From Puniceicoccales bacterium (GTDB lineage Bacteria > Verrucomicrobiota > Verrucomicrobiia > Opitutales > LL51): a DNA stretch of 9,869 bases. A model generated the notes under the pieces. That model was given only the letters and a program-made list of their open reading frames with translations. It ran no database searches and was not told where the DNA came from. The stretch covers positions 1 through 9,869 of the forward strand of contig JAIRZB010000051.1 in NCBI GenBank assembly GCA_031267435.1, written 5' to 3'. Of this stretch, positions 1 through 6,749 are shown one piece after another. Position numbers and translations under genes: made by a program. Within the stretch, counting starts at the first letter, position 1. Each line of letters begins with the position of its first letter.

Positions 1-63
1 GAAACAGTGCGTCGTTTTCGGGAAATTATTAGCGTTCAAAAGGTTGACTATGGGGTGGATTAG
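1..63 (+). CDS. Possible 3' end of an upstream gene (partial)
   Basis: Frame 1 is open from the left edge to a TAG at 61-63, giving about 20 residues that end in SVQKVDYGVD. The mix of charged and hydrophobic residues would suit a real protein C-terminus. A second frame is also open over nearly the same stretch, so an open frame this short means little. If it is real, the gene ends 29 bp before the first MBL gene. I do not recognise the product. Confidence 0.25.
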   Translation, partial: ETVRRFREIISVQKVDYGVD

Positions 64-80
64 TCTAGCAAACGGACTAA
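60..80. repeat. Short inverted repeat upstream of the first MBL gene
   Basis: TTAGTC at 60-65 is the exact reverse complement of GACTAA at 75-80, with 9 bases between them. It sits 12 bp before the ATG at 93. It could be an operator or a small mRNA hairpin over the translation start. With 6-bp arms, chance occurrence is quite possible. Confidence 0.25.
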
Positions 81-92
81 AGATTTAGCAAT

Positions 93-1127
93 ATGAAACA
101 ATTCCATTTTATTTTTTTATTTATTTTCTCCATTATTGGGGGAATGGGAGCCGTTGTTAATCTTAATGCCGCTGCTCCTGATAGTCCAAATCTTGAAATG
201 TACGTCTTTTCTGTTGGGCAAGGAAATTTTATACTTTTAAAGAAAGATGATCGTTTTTTAGTTGTCGATGTTGGATGTGGGGCCCAAGGCAGAAATCCGC
301 TAAAGCAATATAAAGATAAGATGAATTTCGATGGCAAGCTTAGAAAAAAATTAATAAATATCGGTTTTTTTGATGTCAGGAATTCCTGTGTTTTGCTTGT
401 GACGCATAATCATTGGGATCATTTTTGCCTTTTTTCAAATTTGAATCGTGTTGTATCAACTCCTTTCTCGTTTTATGAGAATCAAGGTTCATCCATTGCC
501 TTGGATTTTTGGAGAATCCGTAGAGATAAGGTCGTTGATTGCGGTAGTATAATAAATTGTTTGGGTGGCGGCAGTACTGTTAGCTGTTTGGTTCCGCCCT
601 CAAATGCAGAAAAAGCTCATGAAAAAAATCTCATTGTTTTTGTTAAATATGGGAAGGTGCTTTTTATATTGCCTGGAGATGCCGATGGCGACTATTTAAA
701 TTTAAATGCTGGAGCGTTTATGGATATATTAAGGGGAGAAAGTAATGGATGTACCCATTGTTGCATCGTTCTCCCCCATCATGGGAGCAATAGTAATGGA
801 ACCCTTGCTCTGACTTTAGCAGCCCACAGAGTTTTGCTAGAAAATGGATGTGGAGAAGTAATTTTTATTATTTCAAGTAATCCGATGGAAAATGATCATC
901 TTCCTCGGCCTGCGGTATTACCTTTGCTACCCAATATACCAAAAGCTGTAATGCATTTTTTCCAAGACAGTGATGATGTAGGGCCGCTGCCGCTTATTAC
1001 TCTTGCGCCCGTATTCATAACCTGTAGAGCGACCGATGGCATAGGCTATCTGGTCACCACGGATGGTAATAATTTGCAACTTTTTGATGGAACAACTCCT
1101 ATTAGACTACTGTATCCGGTTCAATAG
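93..1127 (+). CDS. Exported MBL-fold hydrolase, ComEC/Rec2 catalytic-domain type (copy 1)
   Basis: This 344-residue protein begins with a hydrophobic Sec signal peptide (about residues 1-26, likely cleaved near NAAA). A metallo-beta-lactamase fold like the C-terminal domain of the competence protein ComEC follows. Visible hallmarks are FSVGQGNFILL (39-49), the metal-binding THNHWDH (H105, H107, D109, H110), KNLIVFVKYG before LPGD (D196), HHGS (229-232) and a late DHLPRP (H269) matching the GHP motif of ComEC. All main metal ligands are present, so it should be active, probably as a metal-dependent phosphodiesterase or nuclease in the periplasm or outside the cell. The ComEC membrane channel and OB fold are absent, so this is not ComEC itself. 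It is a paralogue of the gene at 1767-2837. The ATG at 93 is preferred because the signal peptide follows it directly; there is no strong ribosome binding site. The substrate is unknown. Confidence 0.85.
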   Translation: MKQFHFIFLFIFSIIGGMGAVVNLNAAAPDSPNLEMYVFSVGQGNFILLKKDDRFLVVDVGCGAQGRNPLKQYKDKMNFDGKLRKKLINIGFFDVRNSCVLLVTHNHWDHFCLFSNLNRVVSTPFSFYENQGSSIALDFWRIRRDKVVDCGSIINCLGGGSTVSCLVPPSNAEKAHEKNLIVFVKYGKVLFILPGDADGDYLNLNAGAFMDILRGESNGCTHCCIVLPHHGSNSNGTLALTLAAHRVLLENGCGEVIFIISSNPMENDHLPRPAVLPLLPNIPKAVMHFFQDSDDVGPLPLITLAPVFITCRATDGIGYLVTTDGNNLQLFDGTTPIRLLYPVQ

Positions 1128-1261
1128 TGATGAGGCTTTTTGTTCTCCTAAGGTTTCCCAGCAAAAACCGACAAAGCAAGCTAGAATACGCGGACATAGA
1201 GGCGATTCAAGAAAGTTTTATGTAAAATTCCATTTAAAATTCATTTTTTAGCCATGACTTC

Positions 1262-1288
1262 TTGACTTCTCGAATTTTCCCCTAAAGT
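1262..1288 (+). promoter_or_regulatory. Possible promoter for the small exported protein gene
   Basis: TTGACT (1262-1267) and TAAAGT (1283-1288) are 15 bases apart, in the 172-bp gap before the ATG at 1300. The spacing is short and the -10 match is moderate. A start site just downstream would give a very short leader. The rest of the gap (1128-1261) shows no convincing gene or clear terminator. Confidence 0.25.
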
Positions 1289-1299
1289 GAACTTCCATC

Positions 1300-1758
1300 A
1301 TGAATAAAAAAATTAGTTTATTGTTGTGTGTTTGTTGTCTGGGAAATATATGTCAGGCAGATCCTGTAGAAGAGATTAGAGATTTACAAAATAAGCTCAA
1401 AAGCGGAGTAAGTCGGATTCAAAAAAGAAAACTCCTTCAAGAGATGGAAGATAGGGCTTTTAATTGGCATGGGGAGATAAATGGTTCAATTAAGTCTGTC
1501 GTAGATAATATATTTTCAAGAACTCAAAGTCAGGATGACAGAAAAATTATAATTCTCAATACTCTTCTCCTATTGGCTTTTCCTGAAGACTGTTTGGGTG
1601 TCACGAAACTCATAGAAGAAATAAAAGACATCAAAGGCGTACGTAATACGGACATAGGAAACTTACTGAACGGAATAAAGGAGCATTTGCGTTTGAGTGA
1701 AGATTTTTCTCCCATCGTCATATTTTCTAAACGATATCCCATTGAACCTGCTGAATAG
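1300..1758 (+). CDS. Small exported helical protein of unknown function
   Basis: I do not recognise this 152-residue protein. It starts with a clear signal peptide (MNKK followed by a Leu/Cys-rich core), probably cut after residue 20 in ICQA-DP. Several cysteines lie in the hydrophobic core, so a lipoprotein cannot be fully excluded, but no good lipobox is seen. The mature part of about 132 residues is rich in charged and leucine residues and looks mostly alpha-helical; residues 22-55 could form an amphipathic or coiled-coil helix. It lies between two exported MBL hydrolases, and its TAG is 8 bp before the ATG of the second. Co-transcription with that gene is likely, and a role as partner, inhibitor or chaperone of one of the hydrolases is a reasonable guess. 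The ATG at 1300 fits the signal peptide; no strong Shine-Dalgarno is present. Confidence 0.75.
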   Translation: MNKKISLLLCVCCLGNICQADPVEEIRDLQNKLKSGVSRIQKRKLLQEMEDRAFNWHGEINGSIKSVVDNIFSRTQSQDDRKIIILNTLLLLAFPEDCLGVTKLIEEIKDIKGVRNTDIGNLLNGIKEHLRLSEDFSPIVIFSKRYPIEPAE

Positions 1759-1766
1759 AAAACAAA

Positions 1767-2837
1767 ATGAGAAAAGTTTTATTATTTACATGGAGTATTT
1801 GTTTTTTTCTGGGGACTGTTGCCGTCGGCAGTAATTTAGAAATCAATATTTTTAATGTTGGATGGGGCAATTTTGTTTTGTTGAAACGGGATAATAATGT
1901 TTTAGTTATAGATTGTGGTAAAGCTGGTGCCTTCCAGGCGTCAGAAGCTAAGGAGAGGCTTAGAAATATTTTGAGAGGAAGTAACAATTGTAGAGTCATT
2001 ATAACCCATGATCATAAAGATCACTATTCAGCGGCACGTGTTTTGTGGGATTGTTTTCACAAAGTGAGCAAGAGGAATGCGGAATTTTTTTACGGTTGGG
2101 TTTCATCGGATGGAGCACCATTGACTCGCGAGACTCGCAAAAATGCTGTGAAGTACTACCCGTTATCTTCCAATCCAAATGTTTTAGATAGATGTTTAGG
2201 CGGTGGTATTTTAATTCGATGTATTATCCCTGTAAGAGAAAATGAAGATTGCCACGTCAATAATTTGGTTGTCGGAATTAAATATGGGAATATAAGTTTT
2301 GTTTTTCCGGGAGACGCAAACCAAGATTGGTTTAGTGAAAATTGCGAACGATTGAAAGCATTTTTGGAAGAATTGGGATGGGTAAATTTTTTGCTTATAC
2401 CACACCATGGGAGTATGAGTGATACGGGTTTCTTCATGAAAGATGCCATTGAAAATTTTACTAAGGGTACGCTTGCCCCTAATGAAGGAAGAAGGTTGAT
2501 GTACGTTATTTCCAGCGATCCCCAAAAAGGCAAATATTATATGCCACGGCAAGGGGTGCAATATTTATTTTCCCATTGGTGCTGCATATCTAAGGTCAAA
2601 CCACACCGTTTATCTGTGGCCAAAGTCGATTTGGTTAGCAAGGAGTTGAAAGAAGTTGTTGCCATAGGCGGATTAGCATCTCCGGTTTTTTCCACAGCAG
2701 ATAGTGTTTTTGGCTATAAGATTGTTTGTGATGGGCTTAGTTTCTGGATGTATGAGGAGCTTGGAATCCCTCGTCCGAGAGAAAGCATTGCCGATTTGAA
2801 GGTTTTTGATTATTATGGATTAGCAAGACAACGATAG
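1767..2837 (+). CDS. Exported MBL-fold hydrolase, ComEC/Rec2 catalytic-domain type (copy 2)
   Basis: This 356-residue paralogue of the protein at 93-1127 has the same layout. A signal peptide (about 1-22) is followed by IFNVGWGNFVLL (28-39), THDHKDH (H81, H83, D85, H86), NNLVVGIKYG, FPGD (D183) and HHGS (213-216). These are the ordered motifs of ComEC-type metallo-beta-lactamase domains, so a metal-dependent phosphodiester hydrolase acting outside the cytoplasm is likely. Two differences stand out: the usual VGQG is VGWG, and the late His-Pro motif is YYMP (257-260), so the His seen in copy 1 is missing. Both paralogues share a CLGGG....C pair (C143/C152 here, C156/C165 in copy 1) and a related C-terminal tail around PVF. 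The gene starts 8 bp after the small exported protein gene, probably in the same transcript. It faces murE across 69 bp that contain no clear terminator. Confidence 0.85.
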   Translation: MRKVLLFTWSICFFLGTVAVGSNLEINIFNVGWGNFVLLKRDNNVLVIDCGKAGAFQASEAKERLRNILRGSNNCRVIITHDHKDHYSAARVLWDCFHKVSKRNAEFFYGWVSSDGAPLTRETRKNAVKYYPLSSNPNVLDRCLGGGILIRCIIPVRENEDCHVNNLVVGIKYGNISFVFPGDANQDWFSENCERLKAFLEELGWVNFLLIPHHGSMSDTGFFMKDAIENFTKGTLAPNEGRRLMYVISSDPQKGKYYMPRQGVQYLFSHWCCISKVKPHRLSVAKVDLVSKELKEVVAIGGLASPVFSTADSVFGYKIVCDGLSFWMYEELGIPRPRESIADLKVFDYYGLARQR

Positions 2838-2906
2838 CTTTTATTTTACAGCCATTTTTTTGTCATAGATTTGCTGAAAAGCTAAAGAGCTGTCCGATTC
2901 ATCTAG

Positions 2907-4364
2907 TTATATCCCGTTTAGTAACAGAGATTGTACCACATCGATATCGCTGAAAGGAATTTTTTCATCGCCGATTTGTTCATAGGTTTGATGACCTTTG
3001 CCGGCAATGAGGACAATATCATCTCGCTGGGCTTCCTCTAGCGCAAGTGTTATTGCTGCCGTCCGGTTGGGTTCAAATGCAACGCGACTTCCTGCAATTA
3101 TACCCGGTTTCATATCTTTGAAAATCATTTCTACGGATTCGTGTCGGGGATTATCGGAGGTTGCAAATATTAGGTCTGAAAATTGACACGCAATATGCAT
3201 CATCCCAGGGCGCTTCGTTCGATCGCGATTGCCTCCACAGCCGAAAACGGTAAGAATTTTCCTTTTCTTAATTTCTTGCAAACTTTCTAAAACTCTGCGC
3301 AATCCACCTTCCGTATGCGCGAGATCTACCAGAATTCTTATTCCTCGGTTATTTTCTACGCTTTGTAAGCGTCCCGGAACGCCAGAAAAAGTTTTTATTT
3401 TTTCAATCAGGCTTCCTAATTCGACATTTTGATTTTCATGAATCGCTGCCAATGCTGCTAGGGTATTTTCGACATTAAACATCCCAATGAGTGGAATTTC
3501 ATAAAAATATTTTTTCCCTCTGTGTTTTAATGTGAATGTCGTTTTATTTGCAAAAAATCGTAAATCCACAGCGTTGTAATCGGCATTAATATTTTCTATT
3601 CCGTAGGTTATGCCGCCAAATTCATGGCTCAAGCGTTGGCCGTAGGTGTTATTTAAATTCAGAATGTTATGCTTGGGCATGTTTCCATTTTCACCGGAAA
3701 ATAGTTTACGTTTGGCTAAAAAATAATGCTCACGGTTTCCGTGATAGTCGAGGTGGTCGCCTGTCAAATTCGAAAAAATAGCGACATCAATATCTAAAGC
3801 ATAGGCCCTTCCCTGGTCCAATGCGTGTGAGCTTAACTCAATAGCCACTCCCGTGCCCTTGGGCAATGCCGCAATCATACGATATAAATCTTCTAAGTCC
3901 GGTGTCGTTTGTTCCGAGGGAATAATTTTTTCAATCAAATCATAGTGAATGGTTCCGATCACCGCCGTCGGAATATCGACCAAATGACGCAGTAAATAGG
4001 TTGTTGTCGTTTTGCCGTCAGTTCCCGTTACCGCAAATGTAGGATGCACATTATCCAGTAGATTGAGCGATTTTTTTAACACAAAGACAAATGTTTGACG
4101 AACATTTTCCATTGCCCATACGTGAATATTGCGTGCGCTATTTGCAAATATTTTGCCCAAATTCTCCATCGCACTTTTTTCAATAACAATTCCGCCACAC
4201 TCACGTTCCAATGCTTCTTGGCAATAAACGTTTTCGCGGTGGCTTTGTCCGGGAAGTACAAAAAAAATATCGCCCGATTTAACCCTGCGACTATCACAGG
4301 TTATATTTCCTGCATGTGCTTGCTCCAAAGTTTCATCCAAAAGATTGCCACGAATCACCGCCAT
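2907..4364 (-). CDS. murE: UDP-N-acetylmuramoyl-L-alanyl-D-glutamate--2,6-diaminopimelate ligase
   Basis: MurE is a cytoplasmic enzyme that adds meso-diaminopimelate to UDP-MurNAc-L-Ala-D-Glu with ATP during peptidoglycan precursor synthesis. With the ATG at 4364 the protein has 485 residues, close to the family norm. Visible motifs are the N-terminal CDSRRVKSGD (substrate-binding domain), the P-loop GTDGKTTT (114-121), SNLTGDHLDYHG, YFLAKRKLF with the lysine expected to be carbamylated (K218), GVPGRL, VDLAHT (usually VDYAHT), FGCGGNRDRTKRP and GKGHQTYE. SDNPRHE (DNPR 404-407) is the motif that marks diaminopimelate-adding rather than lysine-adding ligases. An in-frame TTG at 4409 would add 15 residues. 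I prefer the ATG because it fits the family N-terminus and because a candidate promoter at 4415-4443 would start transcription at about the TTG. No other cell-wall genes are visible next to it. Confidence 0.95.
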   Translation of the reverse strand: MAVIRGNLLDETLEQAHAGNITCDSRRVKSGDIFFVLPGQSHRENVYCQEALERECGGIVIEKSAMENLGKIFANSARNIHVWAMENVRQTFVFVLKKSLNLLDNVHPTFAVTGTDGKTTTTYLLRHLVDIPTAVIGTIHYDLIEKIIPSEQTTPDLEDLYRMIAALPKGTGVAIELSSHALDQGRAYALDIDVAIFSNLTGDHLDYHGNREHYFLAKRKLFSGENGNMPKHNILNLNNTYGQRLSHEFGGITYGIENINADYNAVDLRFFANKTTFTLKHRGKKYFYEIPLIGMFNVENTLAALAAIHENQNVELGSLIEKIKTFSGVPGRLQSVENNRGIRILVDLAHTEGGLRRVLESLQEIKKRKILTVFGCGGNRDRTKRPGMMHIACQFSDLIFATSDNPRHESVEMIFKDMKPGIIAGSRVAFEPNRTAAITLALEEAQRDDIVLIAGKGHQTYEQIGDEKIPFSDIDVVQSLLLNGI

Positions 4365-4414
4365 AAAAAAACTATGTTCACTAAATGTAGGTTTTTCTGA
4401 AAAAAACAAATAAA

Positions 4415-4443
4415 ATTTTGGAGATTATTTTAGGAAATGACAA
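4415..4443 (-). promoter_or_regulatory. Possible murE promoter
   Basis: On the - strand, TTGTCA (4438-4443) and CAAAAT (4415-4420) are 17 bases apart; matches to the sigma-70 consensus are 5/6 and 4/6. Transcription would start near 4408, leaving a leader of about 40 bases before the ATG at 4364 and making the TTG at 4409 unusable. The region is AT-rich, so this is only a candidate. Confidence 0.35.
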
Positions 4444-4470
4444 TATTTTTTCTGTTTTAAAAGTATTTAT

Positions 4471-4528
4471 AAAAAACACCTAGCATTAATTGGGCCCAAC
4501 CCAAATTTTGATCGGGCTAGCCAGGTGT
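4471..4528 (-). terminator. Intrinsic terminator of the 708-residue exported protein gene
   Basis: Read on the - strand, ACACCT plus AGC (with a 4-base GGCT bulge between them) pairs with GCTAGGTGT across a 31-base loop, and a run of six T follows at 4476-4471. The outer arms are 4476-4484 and 4516-4528. It begins 8 bp after the TAG at 4537-4539, where a terminator for that gene is expected. The loop contains the palindrome TTGGGCCCAA. The other strand also has a T run (4531-4536), so it might work in both directions. Confidence 0.7.
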
Positions 4529-4536
4529 CATTTTTT

Positions 4537-6663
4537 CTAACTTTTTGAAGATAGTATCCCAGCTTTAGATTCCGTCAAAATCTTCACCGGTATAAGAATT
4601 TGTCGATCCTCCCAGCGGATACCCATATCCCAATCGTAGGTCACTTTTATGGGGGCGGGTGAACTGACCTTAGTATCCAACGTTGTACTTGGCACAAATT
4701 TTGATTCTGGTTTTGCGCTATCTTCCTTAGCTGGAAGAAAAGCTGGCTTCTTGTTTTCGTTTCCTTTGGCTGGAACAGGTCCCCGAATGGTTTCATTCCG
4801 CTTAGTGACCTGCTCATTGGACATTTTTTGAATAAAATTAATAAACTCTAAGATCGCTTTTATCATGGGATAATCCGCAGCAATATTCACCCTAATGCCG
4901 TTATCCTTAGCACATGCCGTAGCCGTAAATTTTCCCTGCTCGGATGCTGGATCGAGGGCTTTGCCGAAGGTAGATCGATCATGTGTTTTGCCATCATGCG
5001 TTATCAGTCGGCTCATCTGAAAAAGCGCATCCGATCGCACTTGCAATCCAAATGTATTGTCGCAAGGGATGACCAATGGGTTTAGTGATTTATCAAATTG
5101 CTGTTTTAAGAATTCAAAAGAACTCGATGAAGTAAATTTATTATTTTCTAGAATAACATATGCTTCAGTATCTTTAGGTGTGGTCGGATTTTTTGGCTTT
5201 GTCTCGAACCGATAAATTTTCTTCCCATTATATTCTTCGTACGAGTCCGCCGATATGCCAATCTCATTCCCAGGAAACATATTTACTACAGATTCAAGAT
5301 TTTTAACATGAAATTTAACGTCGTTAGATTTTGTCTGCATACTTGAATGGGTGTTTATTTCGTTTTTATCATTGGTCACAACCATGAACAATGATTCACC
5401 CTGAAAACTTTCCTTTATGATATTGATTATGTCTATAATAGCATCCCCAATTTTCTTATTGGGAATCTTATTGGCATCAGTTGCTTTGCGCATAGCATTC
5501 AGTAGAAAGTCTAGGAGTAGATGGATGTCATGTGCGGTAAAGTAAGCAATAACGTTCTGCCCATTGTTCATATTAATGGAAAACGATTTATTTTCATTTG
5601 ACTTATAATTCGACTTATCAATGTTCTGCCCATTATCCGCATTAGAGGAAAACGATTTATTTTCATTTGACTTATCCAATGCAAGGCCAATGTCTGCTGC
5701 CATTGAAATACCGTTGTTATTGGTGATGTCAATGTAGCATTTAAAATCCGTGCACGGATTTAACTCACCAGTTTCATTGGGGAATACTTTAAGAAGCGAT
5801 GATGGATTGATATCTAATCCTATTCTAATCGTATTTTTATCTGGCATAGAGTTATCTTTTGACGTTTCGATCGGAGCTCTATCGGAAGTAGGGACAGGAT
5901 TTGCGACCGAGTTTTTATTGGAAGTAGAGTCTGGAATGGAGTTATCTTTAACGTTATCTTTTGACGTTTCGATCGGAGCCCTATCGGAAGTAGGGGCAGG
6001 ATTTGCGACCAAGTTTTTATTGGAAGTAGAGGTTTCTTTTGATTTTAGAGGAGAGTTGATTAGGTCTTGAACTTCTTTTACGGATAGCGATGAATCAGCG
6101 TTTGATTGATCCAGGCAAGTTAGCCAATATCTATCTTCTATTTTATCGGATGATTTTGTTTTTTCCGACATCTCTTTCACGATATTGATTCCAGATTCAG
6201 TAAATTTGATTAGCACATAACAATATACCTGCTGGTCTTCATAGATGAAAAGTACATATATTTTTTCGCAGGGATCGATGGAGGAAAGATTATTTCCCAA
6301 AAAAGGGCAAAGCATCGCTGCGAAGAAATTCAAAGTAGCCGGATCGAAGTCGAAAATCTTTAAAAATTCTTTGAACTCAAATATATTGAAAATATTTGAA
6401 AATTCAAGTTTTGCGATTAACTCCCGATTGGATGACGCTTGTGCCTGGTCTTTGGTACCAAGGGGTTGGGAAACTGTTGTCCCAGTGGTTTTCCCATTAG
6501 TTTCCTGTTTTTTTCCAATATCCTTTTTATTGGCCTCAGAATATTCTAAAGATTTTTGCGTCAGCGATTCGACTTTTTCGTGACCAACGTTTAAAACTTC
6601 ACTAAAGCCACTTCCGATTAGAAAAGAAGATATCAAACTAAAATAACAAAATTCTCTATGCAT
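4537..6663 (-). CDS. Large exported protein of unknown function with low-complexity tandem repeats
   Basis: I do not recognise this protein. I place the start at the ATG at 6663 (708 residues) because AAGAG lies 6 bases upstream and a signal peptide follows at once (MHREFCYFSLISSFLIGSGF). An in-frame ATG at 6690 would add nine residues before it. Layout: signal peptide (1-22); a Lys/Gln/Thr-rich stretch; a folded-looking segment (about 80-190) with several Cys; a Ser/Asn/Asp-rich part with two sets of in-frame duplications (about 212-272 and 330-370); a second folded-looking region (about 370-640); and a Lys/Pro-rich linker before a hydrophobic C-terminal segment. No transmembrane segment beyond the signal is evident, so it is likely periplasmic or surface-exposed. 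The second region faintly recalls DUF3352-like proteins, but I would not rely on that. It looks monocistronic, ending at a terminator at 4471-4528. Confidence 0.8.
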   Translation of the reverse strand: MHREFCYFSLISSFLIGSGFSEVLNVGHEKVESLTQKSLEYSEANKKDIGKKQETNGKTTGTTVSQPLGTKDQAQASSNRELIAKLEFSNIFNIFEFKEFLKIFDFDPATLNFFAAMLCPFLGNNLSSIDPCEKIYVLFIYEDQQVYCYVLIKFTESGINIVKEMSEKTKSSDKIEDRYWLTCLDQSNADSSLSVKEVQDLINSPLKSKETSTSNKNLVANPAPTSDRAPIETSKDNVKDNSIPDSTSNKNSVANPVPTSDRAPIETSKDNSMPDKNTIRIGLDINPSSLLKVFPNETGELNPCTDFKCYIDITNNNGISMAADIGLALDKSNENKSFSSNADNGQNIDKSNYKSNENKSFSINMNNGQNVIAYFTAHDIHLLLDFLLNAMRKATDANKIPNKKIGDAIIDIINIIKESFQGESLFMVVTNDKNEINTHSSMQTKSNDVKFHVKNLESVVNMFPGNEIGISADSYEEYNGKKIYRFETKPKNPTTPKDTEAYVILENNKFTSSSSFEFLKQQFDKSLNPLVIPCDNTFGLQVRSDALFQMSRLITHDGKTHDRSTFGKALDPASEQGKFTATACAKDNGIRVNIAADYPMIKAILEFINFIQKMSNEQVTKRNETIRGPVPAKGNENKKPAFLPAKEDSAKPESKFVPSTTLDTKVSSPAPIKVTYDWDMGIRWEDRQILIPVKILTESKAGILSSKS
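5554..5675 (-). repeat. In-frame direct repeat, period 69 bp, in the exported protein gene
   Basis: Copies of 53 bases at 5554-5606 and 5623-5675 are identical over their last 24 bases and have a few changes in the first half. The period of 69 bp keeps the frame and encodes two copies of KSNENKSFS...NGQN. This is a tandem duplication within the coding sequence. Confidence 0.85.
5851..6031 (-). repeat. In-frame direct repeat, period 102 bp, in the exported protein gene
   Basis: Copies of 79 bases at 5851-5929 and 5953-6031 differ at 3 positions. The period is 102 bp (34 codons). Each encodes SNKN.VANP.PTSDRAPIETSKDN, followed by a short variable S(I/M)PD link. The near identity points to a recent duplication, and the even period keeps the protein intact. 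Confidence 0.9.
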
Positions 6664-6679
6664 ATTCATCTCTTTCTGG

Positions 6680-6707
6680 TTTATACCCATTACAGGGAAA
6701 AAATCAA
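6680..6707 (-). promoter_or_regulatory. Possible promoter of the exported repeat protein gene
   Basis: On the - strand, TTGATT (6702-6707) and TATAAA (6680-6685) are 16 bases apart. A start site near 6673 would leave a very short leader that overlaps the AAGAG motif, which weakens the case. It would also rule out the upstream ATG at 6690. Confidence 0.3.
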
Positions 6708-6749
6708 TTATTTTTCTTTAAATTTTAACTTTCTATACAAAAGATATTT

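Noticed and set aside
93..1127. Calling the MBL proteins ComEC or classic beta-lactamases
   Set aside because: There is no channel or OB domain for ComEC, and the motif set (PGD, HHGS, NL.V..KYG) is of the ComEC/Rec2 MBL type, not that of antibiotic-hydrolysing enzymes.
1063..1251. A 62-codon + strand open frame after the first MBL gene
   Set aside because: It overlaps the end of the MBL gene in another frame, has no credible protein character and no clear start signal.
2838..2906. Terminator between the second MBL gene and murE
   Set aside because: Only a 4-bp AGCT/AGCT pairing followed by four T was found on the - strand, too weak to call.
5554..6031. CRISPR-like or intergenic repeats
   Set aside because: There are only two copies of each of two unrelated units, all inside one open frame with periods divisible by three; they are protein-coding duplications.
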